From IMG/VR virus record IMGVR_UViG_3300014501_000029, positions 1-43,390 of that record: a DNA stretch of 43,390 nucleotides. One strand, written 5' to 3'. Within the stretch, counting starts at the first letter, position 1; each line of letters opens with the position of its first letter. The notes below the pieces were generated by a model that saw only the letters and a list, made by a program, of their open reading frames with translations, was not told the DNA's origin and made no database searches. The translations under genes were made by a program, and so were the position numbers. This document shows, piece after piece, positions 32,694 through 41,406 of this stretch. The stretch comes from a virus.

Positions 32694-33143
32694 ATGGAAC
32701 TTAACCTTGGTGTTGTAGATCAACTCTATGAGAATGGCGAATCGACAGCGAAGGTCGCACGCGTACTAGAAGACAAGTATGGAATCATGCAGACCTTCGT
32801 GGATAATAACCTGCAGTTCATCGCTGATCAACTTGCGAACTCAGTCGCTGATAACTTGGAGACTATACTAGGTAGCGGTCAGAAGTTAGGGGCTGATACC
32901 AACCTGTTCACTCAAGGTACGAATAACATTGAGCAGGCTTTCCGTGAATTTCTAGATCGTAACGGTACGGGTATCGTAACTCAAGCATCTACTCAGGGTA
33001 CCAGTGGACGCTTCAAGGATGAAGGAAACAAGAAGAAGAAACGTAAGAAAGATCCACGACTACTTGAGGGACAAGTTCGCCCCTCGTTCGTTGCTACCGG
33101 TCTTTATCAAGCCTCCTCTAAAGTATGGACTAACGAGGACTAA
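32694..33143 (+). CDS. Lone plus-strand protein in the tail cluster
   Basis: A 149-residue protein of unknown function on the strand opposite to its neighbours. GGAGGGCGT precedes the ATG. The N-terminus (NLGVVDQLYENGESTAKVARVLEDKYG) may hold a helix-turn-helix-like unit (ESTAKVARVLEDKYGI), the middle is helical, and the C-terminal third is very basic (KKKKRKKDPRLLEG). Its stop overlaps by 4 bases the stop of the hub gene coming the other way. A moron, regulator or antitoxin-type gene is possible. Confidence 0.65.
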   Translation: MELNLGVVDQLYENGESTAKVARVLEDKYGIMQTFVDNNLQFIADQLANSVADNLETILGSGQKLGADTNLFTQGTNNIEQAFREFLDRNGTGIVTQASTQGTSGRFKDEGNKKKKRKKDPRLLEGQVRPSFVATGLYQASSKVWTNED

Positions 33144-34171
33144 ATACTAATCGAATTATCGGCGCAAGTAATGATGGTCACCCACTCCATTCCACTACCC
33201 GTACCTCTGAAGTCACCTAGGTGGCGAATCTCCAATACCCCATAGTTACCTGACCATTGAGTCCCTGGATCAGGTGCCCTACTGGGTAGTCCACTTGCTG
33301 ATATAATAGGGGCCGCCGCCTGATTCTGCGTACTAGTAGTGGGGAGACTAATAATAGACCCTACTTGAATATCAGAACGCATCAAGCACATTACTTGAAA
33401 GGTGTTGTTCTGAATTCGAGCGATGTTGCCTATAAGTTCTGAGTAAGCAACTGGAATCGGTTGCGGATCAACTTTCACAGTCTGATCCATAACGAATATC
33501 TGATTCCCTCTCCAGCCTATCTGCACGCCTTGGTAGTTATTTACGGAACCACCAAGTTGCCGCATCGATTCCTTGTTCGCCCACTTAATGAATTCCTCCA
33601 TCGAAGTGAAGGTTCCCAACTGTGCCTGTGTACATACTAAGTTAGGTGAGATAAAGAAGTTGCTCTTTACAGTTGGATAAGCAGTAGCGAACGTATTCTG
33701 TATCGCCGACTGCATGGTCTGCCCGACTTGATAATTCATTACGATGTTATCTTGATCGGCCGCAGCACCTGCCATACCGATAATAGGTATGTCTACATAG
33801 AGCTCAGTCCCCTTCCAGTTAGCTACAGGGAATTGAGCTGTTCCGGATATTAAGAGACCTGTACCATGATTAGTAGCCATCATCGTGGAAAGCGGGAAGC
33901 CCTTAGTCCAACCTCCGAATACCTGTACACCGTAACCATCCCAATTTACTGCCTGTGCTACGTCCTGGTAGGGAATTCCATAGATTCGAAGTATCTTAGA
34001 GCCACTACCAGAAGAGCCATTACTATTAGAAGCTAGATCGAATTCAACCTGTAGTGCTGCAGGGTTACCAGTTGAATCTAAGATGAAGCCCGAAGGATTG
34101 CCCTTAGCACTAAAGGGAGGCGGTGGACCCCCATCTGGAGGCGTCAGTATAACTTTATAGTATCGTGCCAT
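33140..34171 (-). CDS. Baseplate hub protein (gpD/gp44-like)
   Basis: A 343-residue protein between the plug and the wedge genes, as expected for the trimeric hub that carries the spike. The pattern VQVFGGWTKGFPLST (hub beta-barrel), GTAQFPVANWKGTELYVDI, and a C-terminal domain with RGTGSGMEWVTIITC agrees with hub proteins of contractile phages. Strand-rich throughout. The N-terminal MARYYKVILTPP is conserved-looking. Start ATG at 34171. Confidence 0.7.
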   Translation of the reverse strand: MARYYKVILTPPDGGPPPPFSAKGNPSGFILDSTGNPAALQVEFDLASNSNGSSGSGSKILRIYGIPYQDVAQAVNWDGYGVQVFGGWTKGFPLSTMMATNHGTGLLISGTAQFPVANWKGTELYVDIPIIGMAGAAADQDNIVMNYQVGQTMQSAIQNTFATAYPTVKSNFFISPNLVCTQAQLGTFTSMEEFIKWANKESMRQLGGSVNNYQGVQIGWRGNQIFVMDQTVKVDPQPIPVAYSELIGNIARIQNNTFQVMCLMRSDIQVGSIISLPTTSTQNQAAAPIISASGLPSRAPDPGTQWSGNYGVLEIRHLGDFRGTGSGMEWVTIITCADNSISI

Positions 34172-34180
34172 TAGTTATTC

Positions 34181-34465
34181 CTAAGTGATCTCGAAGTTAC
34201 CGCTACTCACTCTGTAGACTAGAGTAGTCTGGAAGTAGCCTTGCGTCATTGATATATCGCTAGTATCCGGACTTCCTACTAGAGGCACTGTGAACTCGTG
34301 AACTCCTTGCTGTGAGACACAAGTCACATAGTATCTCTGAGCGAAGTAATTGAAGGGCACAGTTATCGTATAGTTATTCGTGTAACCTGTGAGGTCTATG
34401 AAGGTCGCATTGAATTGAGGGATCTGGATCTGACTTATAACGAAGGGTACATAAGTTGTCGTCAT
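34181..34465 (-). CDS. Probable baseplate plug protein
   Basis: A 94-residue protein beginning MTTTYVPFVISQIQIPQ. The ATG at 34465 overlaps the upstream stop by 4 bases (ATGA), which fixes the start. A strand-rich sequence with LTGYTNNYTITVPFNYFAQRYYV fits the small plug protein placed between the tube-baseplate gene and the hub gene in Pam3-like and Bcep-like phages. The fit is by length, fold type and position. Confidence 0.6.
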   Translation of the reverse strand: MTTTYVPFVISQIQIPQFNATFIDLTGYTNNYTITVPFNYFAQRYYVTCVSQQGVHEFTVPLVGSPDTSDISMTQGYFQTTLVYRVSSGNFEIT

Positions 34466-35187
34466 ACCATGTTCCCCAAGCTCGTAAGACCACCTTGCAC
34501 CGAAGAGACGGCGCCTCCGATAGAACTTCCTATAGAAGACCACACTCCACTAGTAGGCAGACTACCATTAATCTTGCTCATCATGTTATTCAGAACAGCA
34601 CCTAGTTGAGTCTGATTCACTAGAGGCTGTGTGAATGTCCAAGTGAATTCCGTCTGCGTCTGAAGATCTCCACCAGGACTAGAATCTCTCAAGTCGGTCA
34701 ATATACAATTAGCGTATACCATTGCCGGGGTCAGCACAGTGAAGAGCCCACCAGCATTTATATGCGCGTTCAATGCTGAAGTCAGCGCAATCAGTGTAGC
34801 CGTCTTTACGATGTAGCCGAATGCACCAGTAGCGGGACACGTCATTGCCAACGAAACATTTAAGGGCTGTGTGATAGCCGTAGCAGCTGCGATAGCCTGA
34901 CTAGCGAATGGGTGCGTACCTGCCTGTTGTGAGATAAGAGTAGACCCAGGTAGCGGCCTAAAGTTAGCGAATGCCGGAGTACTAGTGAGACTACTGATTA
35001 TATTACTTGGATTAGTAATCAGCGCACCTAGGGCATTAGCTGCCAGCGGAAGCGCTTCTAGGATTAGATAAATGGGCAACGTCTGCCCGGGAATTGCTTG
35101 CGCTATGCCGCCCGTCAACAATATCGGAGACTGTTGGTAGGCGAAGGCATAGGCTATATTCGCAATGTCTGAAAGTACTGAAGCCAT
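34462..35187 (-). CDS. Dit-like baseplate/tube initiator protein
   Basis: A 241-residue protein directly after the tape measure, containing QQSPILLTGGIAQAIPGQTLPI near the N-terminus, a signature I associate with the Dit-like N-terminal domain in contractile phages of this type. It is mainly Ala/Ser/Thr rich. It would form the ring where the tube starts and the tape-measure C-terminus is held. Start at 35187. Confidence 0.6.
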   Translation of the reverse strand: MASVLSDIANIAYAFAYQQSPILLTGGIAQAIPGQTLPIYLILEALPLAANALGALITNPSNIISSLTSTPAFANFRPLPGSTLISQQAGTHPFASQAIAAATAITQPLNVSLAMTCPATGAFGYIVKTATLIALTSALNAHINAGGLFTVLTPAMVYANCILTDLRDSSPGGDLQTQTEFTWTFTQPLVNQTQLGAVLNNMMSKINGSLPTSGVWSSIGSSIGGAVSSVQGGLTSLGNMV

Positions 35188-35198
35188 AGTTATCCTTG

Positions 35199-37106
35199 TT
35201 AGTAAGCCGTGCTACCAGCAATCTTAGTAGTATCAGCACCCGTCTGATTCTGAATCTTAAGCGCTATGTTAACCTGCTGTTGAGATGGTGCGTTCTTAAC
35301 TTCCTGAACACTCATAGCACGTACAAGTTGGGCCAACAGCTGAGGATTGTTCGTTATATCCAACTGCTTGTTAGGATCAATACCAACTGCCTTAGAAACA
35401 TCTCGAGCATACTGTGCTTGCTTATCAGGGGACGCATCGGTCGCCCAACCCTTCACCAACTTGCTAATCGTGTCTTCATGATGCTTAGTGATATCGACCA
35501 TGATCTGATTAGCATCTGCACGAATACCCGCTTCTTGCGTAGGGTAGCCAGCATAACCACCAACGTTAGTTGCCCCTGCTTGTCCGATATACTTCAGATT
35601 CAATGGATTGTTCGTACGTCCATATAGAGTATCTGCTGAGCTGACTGCATTAGAAGTAGGACTCGCTGCATCAACAGGTTTAAATGGATTCGCTGAAGTC
35701 TTCAGACCATCTGGAACTGGAGGACCGACGAATCCGGGAGCTTGCGGATGAAGTAGCGGATTGTAGTATCTCTTTATAGAATCCCACATTGAAGACCCTA
35801 CTGCTCCATAGAGCGATCCTGATATTTCTGCAGCAGGCACGACATACTTATTAACCAGAGCTGCATTGCGCGCATTAGCCGCAGCACCTACCGAAGTATC
35901 ACCACCGAATGAAATAGGTTCAGGTACATCAGCAGCAGCGGCCGTAGCAGCGATCTTCGCCTTGTCCGTATCAGAGGTTTCGCTGGGTAGCCACTTGTCA
36001 ATGAAGGCAGCAACTCGTTCCATACCGTGCGCCATAGCCGCAACTTGTGTTTCGAAGTTGTTTAAATCGGTCTTGAACTGAGGGCTCCCCAGATACTTAT
36101 TAAATTCGTCTAGCTCAACCGATAGTGACTTCAGCGCATTCTTAACTTCCGGCGAACTGATCAATGTTCCGAAGACGTCACCAAGCTGCTTCACTATACC
36201 TTCAATAGCAGGAGCTAGAGGTATCAAGTCCTTAAAGATAGTAGTCTTCAGAGAAGTAGCCGCCTGCTCCATAGCCTGCTCGAAATCTTGAGCAGCATTG
36301 ACTCCCCCTTGCCCAATATTCATAGAGGCAGCAGTTGGAGCGAATTGTGCGCGTTGCTTCGCGAACTCTTCCGGCGATGCGTTAATGATGTTACCGAACT
36401 GTGAAGAGCTAATACCCTGTTGCTGAGCTATGTTCCATGCACGTTGATGACCGGAATCACCTTGAGCATTAATATCGCGCAGGTGCTGCATGATAATCTG
36501 CGACAACTCTGCAGGAGTAGCACTCTGTACTTCTGATCTATTATGTAGACCCGATGCTTGCATTAGATAGCCAGTCTGGCTTGAATCTCTCTGCTGTGCG
36601 GCAATATTCTCTAGATTACTTTCCCCGAACCCCCAGCGACTATAGAGTTGCGTGTATGCTCTAGTCTGTCCAATGCTCTCACCTAGCCCCCCGCTGACAG
36701 TTCCTTCGTTAGCAACTCCTCGGGATAGGCCAGCAAGCATTGCGAATCCAGCAGCAGGTAATCCTAGAACAGCACCTAGTCCAAGGCTCAATGAACCCAT
36801 ACCAGGAAGGATGCGGCCGATAATAGAGCCTGTTTCCTTGAGTGCGGTATTGATACCTATGCTACTCTTATGGATAACATCCCAAGCTCCACCAAGTTTC
36901 TCAGTATCCTTTACAGTCTCTTTAAGTTGTCCCCCATCGCCCTCAGAAGCTCCATCCATAATAGAAGCAGCTTCTTCCATCAACTTATTGATCTTCTGCC
37001 ATTCAGGAGGCATATCACCCACTGACTTCTTCCAGTCTTCCCAGCGCTTAACCATTTCGTTGAAGTCGTCATCGTCAACTCCAATCTTGATAATTCCTTC
37101 TGCCAT
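35199..37106 (-). CDS. Tape measure protein with C-terminal lysozyme-like domain
   Basis: A 635-residue protein that sets tail length, about 95 nm by the usual 1.5 A per residue rule. The first 120 residues are helical (MVKRWEDWKKSVGDMPPEW), then hydrophobic (LSLGLGAVLGLPAAGFAML) as usual. The C-terminal part (about 510-635) has RTNNPLNLKYIGQAGATNVG, AGYPTQEAGIRADANQI and later LAQLVRAMSVQEVK, which resembles muramidase-type domains carried by tape measures. Such a domain opens peptidoglycan at infection. It follows the tail chaperone gene and the hairpin at 37136. Confidence 0.75.
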   Translation of the reverse strand: MAEGIIKIGVDDDDFNEMVKRWEDWKKSVGDMPPEWQKINKLMEEAASIMDGASEGDGGQLKETVKDTEKLGGAWDVIHKSSIGINTALKETGSIIGRILPGMGSLSLGLGAVLGLPAAGFAMLAGLSRGVANEGTVSGGLGESIGQTRAYTQLYSRWGFGESNLENIAAQQRDSSQTGYLMQASGLHNRSEVQSATPAELSQIIMQHLRDINAQGDSGHQRAWNIAQQQGISSSQFGNIINASPEEFAKQRAQFAPTAASMNIGQGGVNAAQDFEQAMEQAATSLKTTIFKDLIPLAPAIEGIVKQLGDVFGTLISSPEVKNALKSLSVELDEFNKYLGSPQFKTDLNNFETQVAAMAHGMERVAAFIDKWLPSETSDTDKAKIAATAAAADVPEPISFGGDTSVGAAANARNAALVNKYVVPAAEISGSLYGAVGSSMWDSIKRYYNPLLHPQAPGFVGPPVPDGLKTSANPFKPVDAASPTSNAVSSADTLYGRTNNPLNLKYIGQAGATNVGGYAGYPTQEAGIRADANQIMVDITKHHEDTISKLVKGWATDASPDKQAQYARDVSKAVGIDPNKQLDITNNPQLLAQLVRAMSVQEVKNAPSQQQVNIALKIQNQTGADTTKIAGSTAY

Positions 37107-37135
37107 AAGATTCTCCTTGTAGAGCAGAAATGATA

Positions 37136-37168
37136 AAGGGAGTGTTCCCGGTTAAAGAACACTCCCTT
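37136..37168 (-). terminator. 12-bp hairpin between chaperone and tape measure
   Basis: A perfect 12-bp stem (AAGGGAGTGTTC at 37136-37147, GAACACTCCCTT at 37157-37168) with a 9-base loop lies in the gap after the frameshifted chaperone stop (37180) and before the tape-measure start (37106). No T run follows, so it may reduce transcription of tape measure or stop exonucleases. Confidence 0.55.
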
Positions 37169-37179
37169 AGTCCTTCCGG

Positions 37180-37820
37180 TTATAGCGATCTGTTAAACCG
37201 CGCCCGAAACATGGCAGGTACGGTATACTTACCTTCTGTTATTGTATCGAAGCAGTGGATTGAGGCGTAGTCGAGGAAGGTGGCAATGACTCCTGGTTCT
37301 TCGTAGTATCTGCGGCCCGCATCAATGTCACTAAGGAAGTTGTATACTCCGTAGAGTTTAACGACGTCGACACAGTTCCGTGCAAGCCATTCGTCTGGGC
37401 CAAGAGGGCTGTCCTCTCCTTCACCGAAGCTAGGAAGGAGAGAGCTGTAAAAAAAGCTAGAAAGCCCTCCACCTGAGCCATGTCCTCATCGTCCATAACT
37501 CCTTCCTTCACTGCATTCTCGATCATGTACTCCTTATATCCTTCCTTATCATCTGGGAGATAAGCCCTACACTTGTGAAGCATGTCACGCCGGAGAGGAT
37601 CTATATTGATAGCGGAAATCTTAGCCAGTCTCTTCAGCATTAGCCCTGCTACCTTGGGGCCTGCGAGAGTCCCTAGCCCTTGAGCATAAACGGAAGAGTA
37701 CACTTGACCGAAGAGCATGAAGAACTCTTCATAGACACTACGATCAACGGGTTCTGCATGTACGTAACCGCCACGCTCAAGGGGGATAACGAAGTTAAGC
37801 CTACGATTAATCATTGCCAT
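37180..37820 (-). CDS. Tail assembly chaperone, long (-1 frameshift) product
   Basis: A -1 shift at the T7 run (37449-37455) lets ribosomes leave the 193-codon frame after residue 124 and read 89 more codons to the stop at 37182-37180, giving 213 residues. The added part is protein-like and without stops: it holds DEWLARNCVDVVKLYGVYN, then DYASIHCFDTITEGKY and ends FRARFNRSL. This is the G-GT arrangement of lambda and of P2 gpE/E' type tail chaperones. It would bind and protect the tape measure while the tail is built. Confidence 0.8.
37239..37820 (-). CDS. Tail assembly chaperone, short product
   Basis: A 193-residue protein between tube and tape-measure genes. It is helical and acidic (DRSVYEEFFMLFGQVYS, PDDKEGYKEYMIENAV, MDDEDMAQVEGFLAFF). 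After residue 124 the zero frame becomes a Ser/Thr-rich tail (SLPPSSTTPQSTASIQ) with little structure, as expected when the conserved part continues in the -1 frame. The leader ATGGAGATTTACA gives strong start. It works with the long form to chaperone the tape measure. Confidence 0.8.
   Translation of the reverse strand: MAMINRRLNFVIPLERGGYVHAEPVDRSVYEEFFMLFGQVYSSVYAQGLGTLAGPKVAGLMLKRLAKISAINIDPLRRDMLHKCRAYLPDDKEGYKEYMIENAVKEGVMDDEDMAQVEGFLAFFTALSFLASVKERTALLAQTNGLHGTVSTSLNSTEYTTSLVTLMRAADTTKNQESLPPSSTTPQSTASIQ
37449..37455 (-). promoter_or_regulatory. Slippery heptamer for -1 frameshift
   Basis: On the minus strand the zero frame reads GCT TTT TTT ACA, so the heptamer T-TTT-TTT allows both tRNAs to slip back one base and re-pair fully. 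The next -1 codon is TAC. The -1 frame is then open for 89 codons. Confidence 0.8.
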
Positions 37821-37850
37821 TGTAAATCTCCATTGCTACGCTATTAGTTA

Positions 37851-38288
37851 TTATGCCCAGAGGGAGCTATTGATCGGCAAGTAGCCCGTAATCACCAGCG
37901 CCATGTCTACCGTAGTACCGTTGAATACCTGATCGTTAAACGACTGGATCGAACAGTTCTGGAGGACATAAGGTGGCAGAGTCGTCACGTCTGGCTTAAT
38001 CGTAACTGCACCAATCACAGCATTCGACAAGAACTGCGATTGATAGGTAGCAGCGATTCCGTTAGAACGCAACAGATTCACTGTTATACGCCCCATGATG
38101 TATGGTTGCGGACTAGTAGTCGTTCCCGTGAGCGTCGGAATCTGAATCACTGAGTCACCCGTGAATGCCAGTGCGATACCGGCCTTCGCAAGATAACCTG
38201 CAGTGACATTCAGGTTAGGATACGCTGGAACAATTACTGAGGCGAGGGTTAAATTGGTTGTGCCTTGCGGAACATTGGTATTAGCCAT
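37851..38288 (-). CDS. Tail tube protein
   Basis: A 145-residue protein directly after the sheath and before the chaperone, the canonical place for the tube. The sequence is a two-sheet pattern (TNLTLASVIVPAYPNLNVTA, then SVIQIPTLTGTT and VDMALVITGYLPINSS) in line with tube folds. It has no Cys-rich or catalytic motif. It polymerises on the baseplate into the inner tube through which DNA passes. Start at 38288. Confidence 0.75.
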   Translation of the reverse strand: MANTNVPQGTTNLTLASVIVPAYPNLNVTAGYLAKAGIALAFTGDSVIQIPTLTGTTTSPQPYIMGRITVNLLRSNGIAATYQSQFLSNAVIGAVTIKPDVTTLPPYVLQNCSIQSFNDQVFNGTTVDMALVITGYLPINSSLWA

Positions 38289-38320
38289 GATTATCCTTGA
38301 TCAACTTAATGGGTAAGCTA

Positions 38321-39625
38321 TTACGCGAAAGACGTAGCTTGGAGATTGAACACAACTTGCGTGAAGCCGTTCTGCGGGGTCATGACGCACGACAGACCAC
38401 CGTAGGTACCAGCAGCGTAAGCAGACGGGTTAGCTTGCGTGTATGCACCGAAAGTTACTGCAGCCACTGTAACCGGACCAAGCAAGAGTCCATAAGTAAC
38501 ACCAGCATTCAACGTATTCTGAGCTACTGCTTGCAACGTATCGATACCTGGCTGATCGTAGTACAGCGGATTGATCGTGTTGTTCGACCCGTTGATAACA
38601 GCGTTAGCCAAGGACACGTGGACGTTAATCATCGCCCAGTCCGTTGCCCACCAGAAGTTGTAATACAGACTCGAACCAAGGTTACCGCCCTTGAGAATCG
38701 TATTCGTGATATTGCCTTCGCTGCCGGTATCTGCATAGCTAAGGTTGAGCGACTTGAATTGCGCAACTTGCGGACCAGTCCAAGCATACGGCGTAACACC
38801 GACGAGGAACGAATACAGGAGCGGCGGCACCTTGTTAACTGCGGACGGGTTACGATTCAGCGTGATCTGTTGAACTGCAGCAACCGAGAATTCCGTAGCA
38901 GCAACGGTAGGAGCTTCAACGAAACCGAAGAATGCCTTCATGCCTGCGAACGCCGAGGCTTGTGCGAAATTCGATTCATTGAACGTAACGAAGAAGTACG
39001 TGCATGCCGTATCACCCGACTGCGCGCTAACCAATGCTGGGAACGTCGGCTCCGTTGCCCATTCACGCGGTACCAGATACGAATAAATGGTAAGGGGGTT
39101 ATTAGCAATGTATGTCGTAAGAGCGGTAACACCTGCCGCCGGATTGCCTGCGCCCAACTCAAGAATGTAAATCGGAGCAGTAGCGCCTTGTGCGAAGAAG
39201 GTCGTGATTGCAGCCAAGTCTTCTGCTTCATCCGTTGCGATTGCCGAACCTTGAATACTAGCGGTACCCGGATTGGTTGCCAGTGCGTAAGTAACGGCGT
39301 TGGTCGTAGTTGCCGTTACAGCGAACGTACCGTTATAGCCAGAAGGCGTTACACCGAGAATCGTGAAGTTAACCGTTTCGCCAACGGGGATACCATGCGG
39401 CGATACTAGCGTTGCTGTTACTACATTCGATGCCCACACGATGCCTGAAATATTGATCGCATTAACAAGCAACGGTGTAAGATCTGAACCCTGCGTGATA
39501 AGCTGTTTCGTACCCGGGGTGATACTAGTACCCCCTTGGCTAACAACTACGCCCGTACCCTGTAGCGTTGATGCGCCGGGTGCGAACTGTGTACTTACAT
39601 TGATGATGACTATTGGGTTGGACAT
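38321..39625 (-). CDS. Contractile tail sheath protein
   Basis: A 434-residue protein. The C-terminal half carries sheath-type features (NPLYYDQPGIDTLQAVAQN, NFWWATDWAMINVHVSLAN), and the order sheath, tube, chaperone, tape measure confirms the role. Residues about 55-130 are an inserted beta module (SPHGIPVGETVNFTIL, NGTFAVTATTTNAVTYAL) that breaks the usual N-terminal domain and would be exposed outside the tail. The sheath contracts on adsorption. ATG at 39625 is 2 bases after the previous stop. Confidence 0.85.
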   Translation of the reverse strand: MSNPIVIINVSTQFAPGASTLQGTGVVVSQGGTSITPGTKQLITQGSDLTPLLVNAINISGIVWASNVVTATLVSPHGIPVGETVNFTILGVTPSGYNGTFAVTATTTNAVTYALATNPGTASIQGSAIATDEAEDLAAITTFFAQGATAPIYILELGAGNPAAGVTALTTYIANNPLTIYSYLVPREWATEPTFPALVSAQSGDTACTYFFVTFNESNFAQASAFAGMKAFFGFVEAPTVAATEFSVAAVQQITLNRNPSAVNKVPPLLYSFLVGVTPYAWTGPQVAQFKSLNLSYADTGSEGNITNTILKGGNLGSSLYYNFWWATDWAMINVHVSLANAVINGSNNTINPLYYDQPGIDTLQAVAQNTLNAGVTYGLLLGPVTVAAVTFGAYTQANPSAYAAGTYGGLSCVMTPQNGFTQVVFNLQATSFA

Positions 39626-39627
39626 GA

Positions 39628-40659
39628 TTAGCCTATATTAAATGGGTCAGGGGGAACTTCGTAACCAGTAAAGTCTATTGCTGTTCCGTTAAGTTCTTGA
39701 ACAACGAAGTTCGGTATAGCCTCCGTAATTAAGCGTAGAGCACTTGATAGGGAGGTTGTCTGATTATAGGAAACTTCGAATCTAATCTCCTTCTTCTGAG
39801 CACGGATTCGAAGTTCACTCTGTATACGAGGCACATCAACTAGAACTGGCATGCCCATCAACCCCATGATGTTCGGATTGACCGTCATGTAGTTGATTAT
39901 GTAATTCATGTACAGCATCGCCTGAGTATTCGAGAAGCCGTAGAGAATGAGCCGTACTTCATCCTTCACTAACTGTTCAATCTGCGTAGTCACCACATCA
40001 TTGATTATCCAGTTGTAGACATGGGGAATCAACTGCAGACTCTCTGTCTTAACTACATGTGCGACAACGTAAGGAGGTACTAGATTCTCAGTCACCAGAT
40101 ACTCAGGATATACCTGATAGGTAGTAGGCGCTAAGTTAGATGGTACATTTACTGAAGCAATGCTCATCCATATAGGAATCGAATTCGACAGGATCTGATC
40201 AGTAGGCAAGTCCTTGGCGTAATCCAGCAATTGAGTCTGCATCACTGGGTAGACTGCTTTCCCAACATAATGATGGAAGCCTGCTTGCTGAAAGTACGAA
40301 CGCCTAGAATTGAATGCGAACTTGATATCCTTGAATGCTCCAATGTAGATACAGGTAGGATCTAGTTCGTTGAATTCTTGAATCTCCTCCTCGGCGCTGA
40401 AGATGACATTGTTGAGGCCGAAGGTTTCGTCTACATTCTGCTGCATTTCCGTAGTGTAGTGAAGAGCTCCACTTACCTTAACCACGGAACTAGCTTGTTT
40501 AACATAGAACACATAACCATCGACAGGGAGAATAACCTTCTTATACAGAGTGAAAGCTATCTCCTGATTCTTGGAGAGGAGGTTAAGACCAGCAGACAGT
40601 AAGCCTGATACTGCTGGATTCTTAGTCCCGTCTCCTACTACTTCGTTAATACCAGCCAC
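39628..40659 (-). CDS. Tail or neck structural protein of unknown type
   Basis: A 343-residue protein between the spike and the sheath genes. The sequence is alpha/beta with aromatic residues (VDGYVFYVKQASSVVKVSG, MLYMNYIINYMTVNPNIMG) and no known motif. The place just before the sheath may fit a tail terminator, neck or sheath-associated protein. Start ATG at 40659. The last codons contain a CATTTAATATAGG string that looks like the recurring element but is coding. Confidence 0.6.
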   Translation of the reverse strand: MAGINEVVGDGTKNPAVSGLLSAGLNLLSKNQEIAFTLYKKVILPVDGYVFYVKQASSVVKVSGALHYTTEMQQNVDETFGLNNVIFSAEEEIQEFNELDPTCIYIGAFKDIKFAFNSRRSYFQQAGFHHYVGKAVYPVMQTQLLDYAKDLPTDQILSNSIPIWMSIASVNVPSNLAPTTYQVYPEYLVTENLVPPYVVAHVVKTESLQLIPHVYNWIINDVVTTQIEQLVKDEVRLILYGFSNTQAMLYMNYIINYMTVNPNIMGLMGMPVLVDVPRIQSELRIRAQKKEIRFEVSYNQTTSLSSALRLITEAIPNFVVQELNGTAIDFTGYEVPPDPFNIG

Positions 40660-40668
40660 ATTGCCTCC

Positions 40669-41406
40669 TTAGCCTACGCCCTTCCCTGTTGAACTCGAAC
40701 CAGCTTGAACGCCTGGGTGAACGTGATTCTCAAGGCTAACAGTACCGGCAGTCACATCATTAACAACGGTGAGAGGACCTTGCAATGTTGCTGCATAACT
40801 ACTACCGCCACCGCTAGGTGTACCCTGCGTCAATTGACCATTCAACATGATCGTTGGCGCATTGATAGTGAATGTCTGAGTCGTTGCAGTGATCGATGAA
40901 CCATTCATTACGAATGTGGTATTACCTACCTTGCACGTGATACTCGAGGGGAGCAACGTAACAACTGCGCCACTGTGAGTATCACGCATGACCACGCCGT
41001 TCGGCCCATAGATCGTTACTGCTTGAGGATCTACTGCGCTCCAGTTGATGTTGCCAATCGGCATGAACACCAATGAAGTAAGGTTAGCTGCTTGATCTGG
41101 TACTCGAGGTGCTGTCACTGGTCCGAGTCCACTCATGTTGCCTAGAGTAGTATCGGCAGACATTGCATAGCCCTTGTCCCCTACCTGAATCGGATACCGA
41201 ATATACTCAGGCCCGAACAATGGCATCGTTGCAGTAGGGATAACCCAACGTGACTGCACTTCGAACTTCACGGTAATGATAGCGCCAACCACCTTAACTA
41301 CTGAACAAGGATAACCTTGCGTCCTACGTTGTGTAGCGCCTTCGCCACCTTTCTCCGTTGCCCTACTCAGAGAATTAGCATAAGGCATTGTAATGAAGTC
41401 TGCCAT
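40669..41406 (-). CDS. Baseplate spike protein (gpV/gp45-like)
   Basis: A 245-residue membrane-piercing spike. The start is ATG at 41406, which overlaps the upstream stop (TAATG); an upstream in-frame GTG is disfavoured. The N-terminal OB-fold includes YPCSVVKVVGAIITVKFEV and VGDKGYAMSAD. Next comes a beta-helix (VVTLLPSSITCKVGNTTFVMN, then FTINAPTIMLNGQL), and the end ENHVHPGVQAGSSSTGKG is the typical metal-binding C-terminus of gpV-type spikes. It sits on the hub and punctures the outer membrane. Confidence 0.85.
   Translation of the reverse strand: MADFITMPYANSLSRATEKGGEGATQRRTQGYPCSVVKVVGAIITVKFEVQSRWVIPTATMPLFGPEYIRYPIQVGDKGYAMSADTTLGNMSGLGPVTAPRVPDQAANLTSLVFMPIGNINWSAVDPQAVTIYGPNGVVMRDTHSGAVVTLLPSSITCKVGNTTFVMNGSSITATTQTFTINAPTIMLNGQLTQGTPSGGGSSYAATLQGPLTVVNDVTAGTVSLENHVHPGVQAGSSSTGKGVG

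Noticed and set aside
38297-39409. Long open frame (370 codons) on the plus strand opposite the sheath gene
   Set aside because: Arg/Cys-rich shadow of the sheath; the sheath frame is supported by gene order and sequence.
39631-39645. CCATTTAATATAGGC copy of the recurring element
   Set aside because: It codes for the last residues of the 343-residue protein (DPFNIG) and lies 3 bases before the next start; it is probably a chance match.
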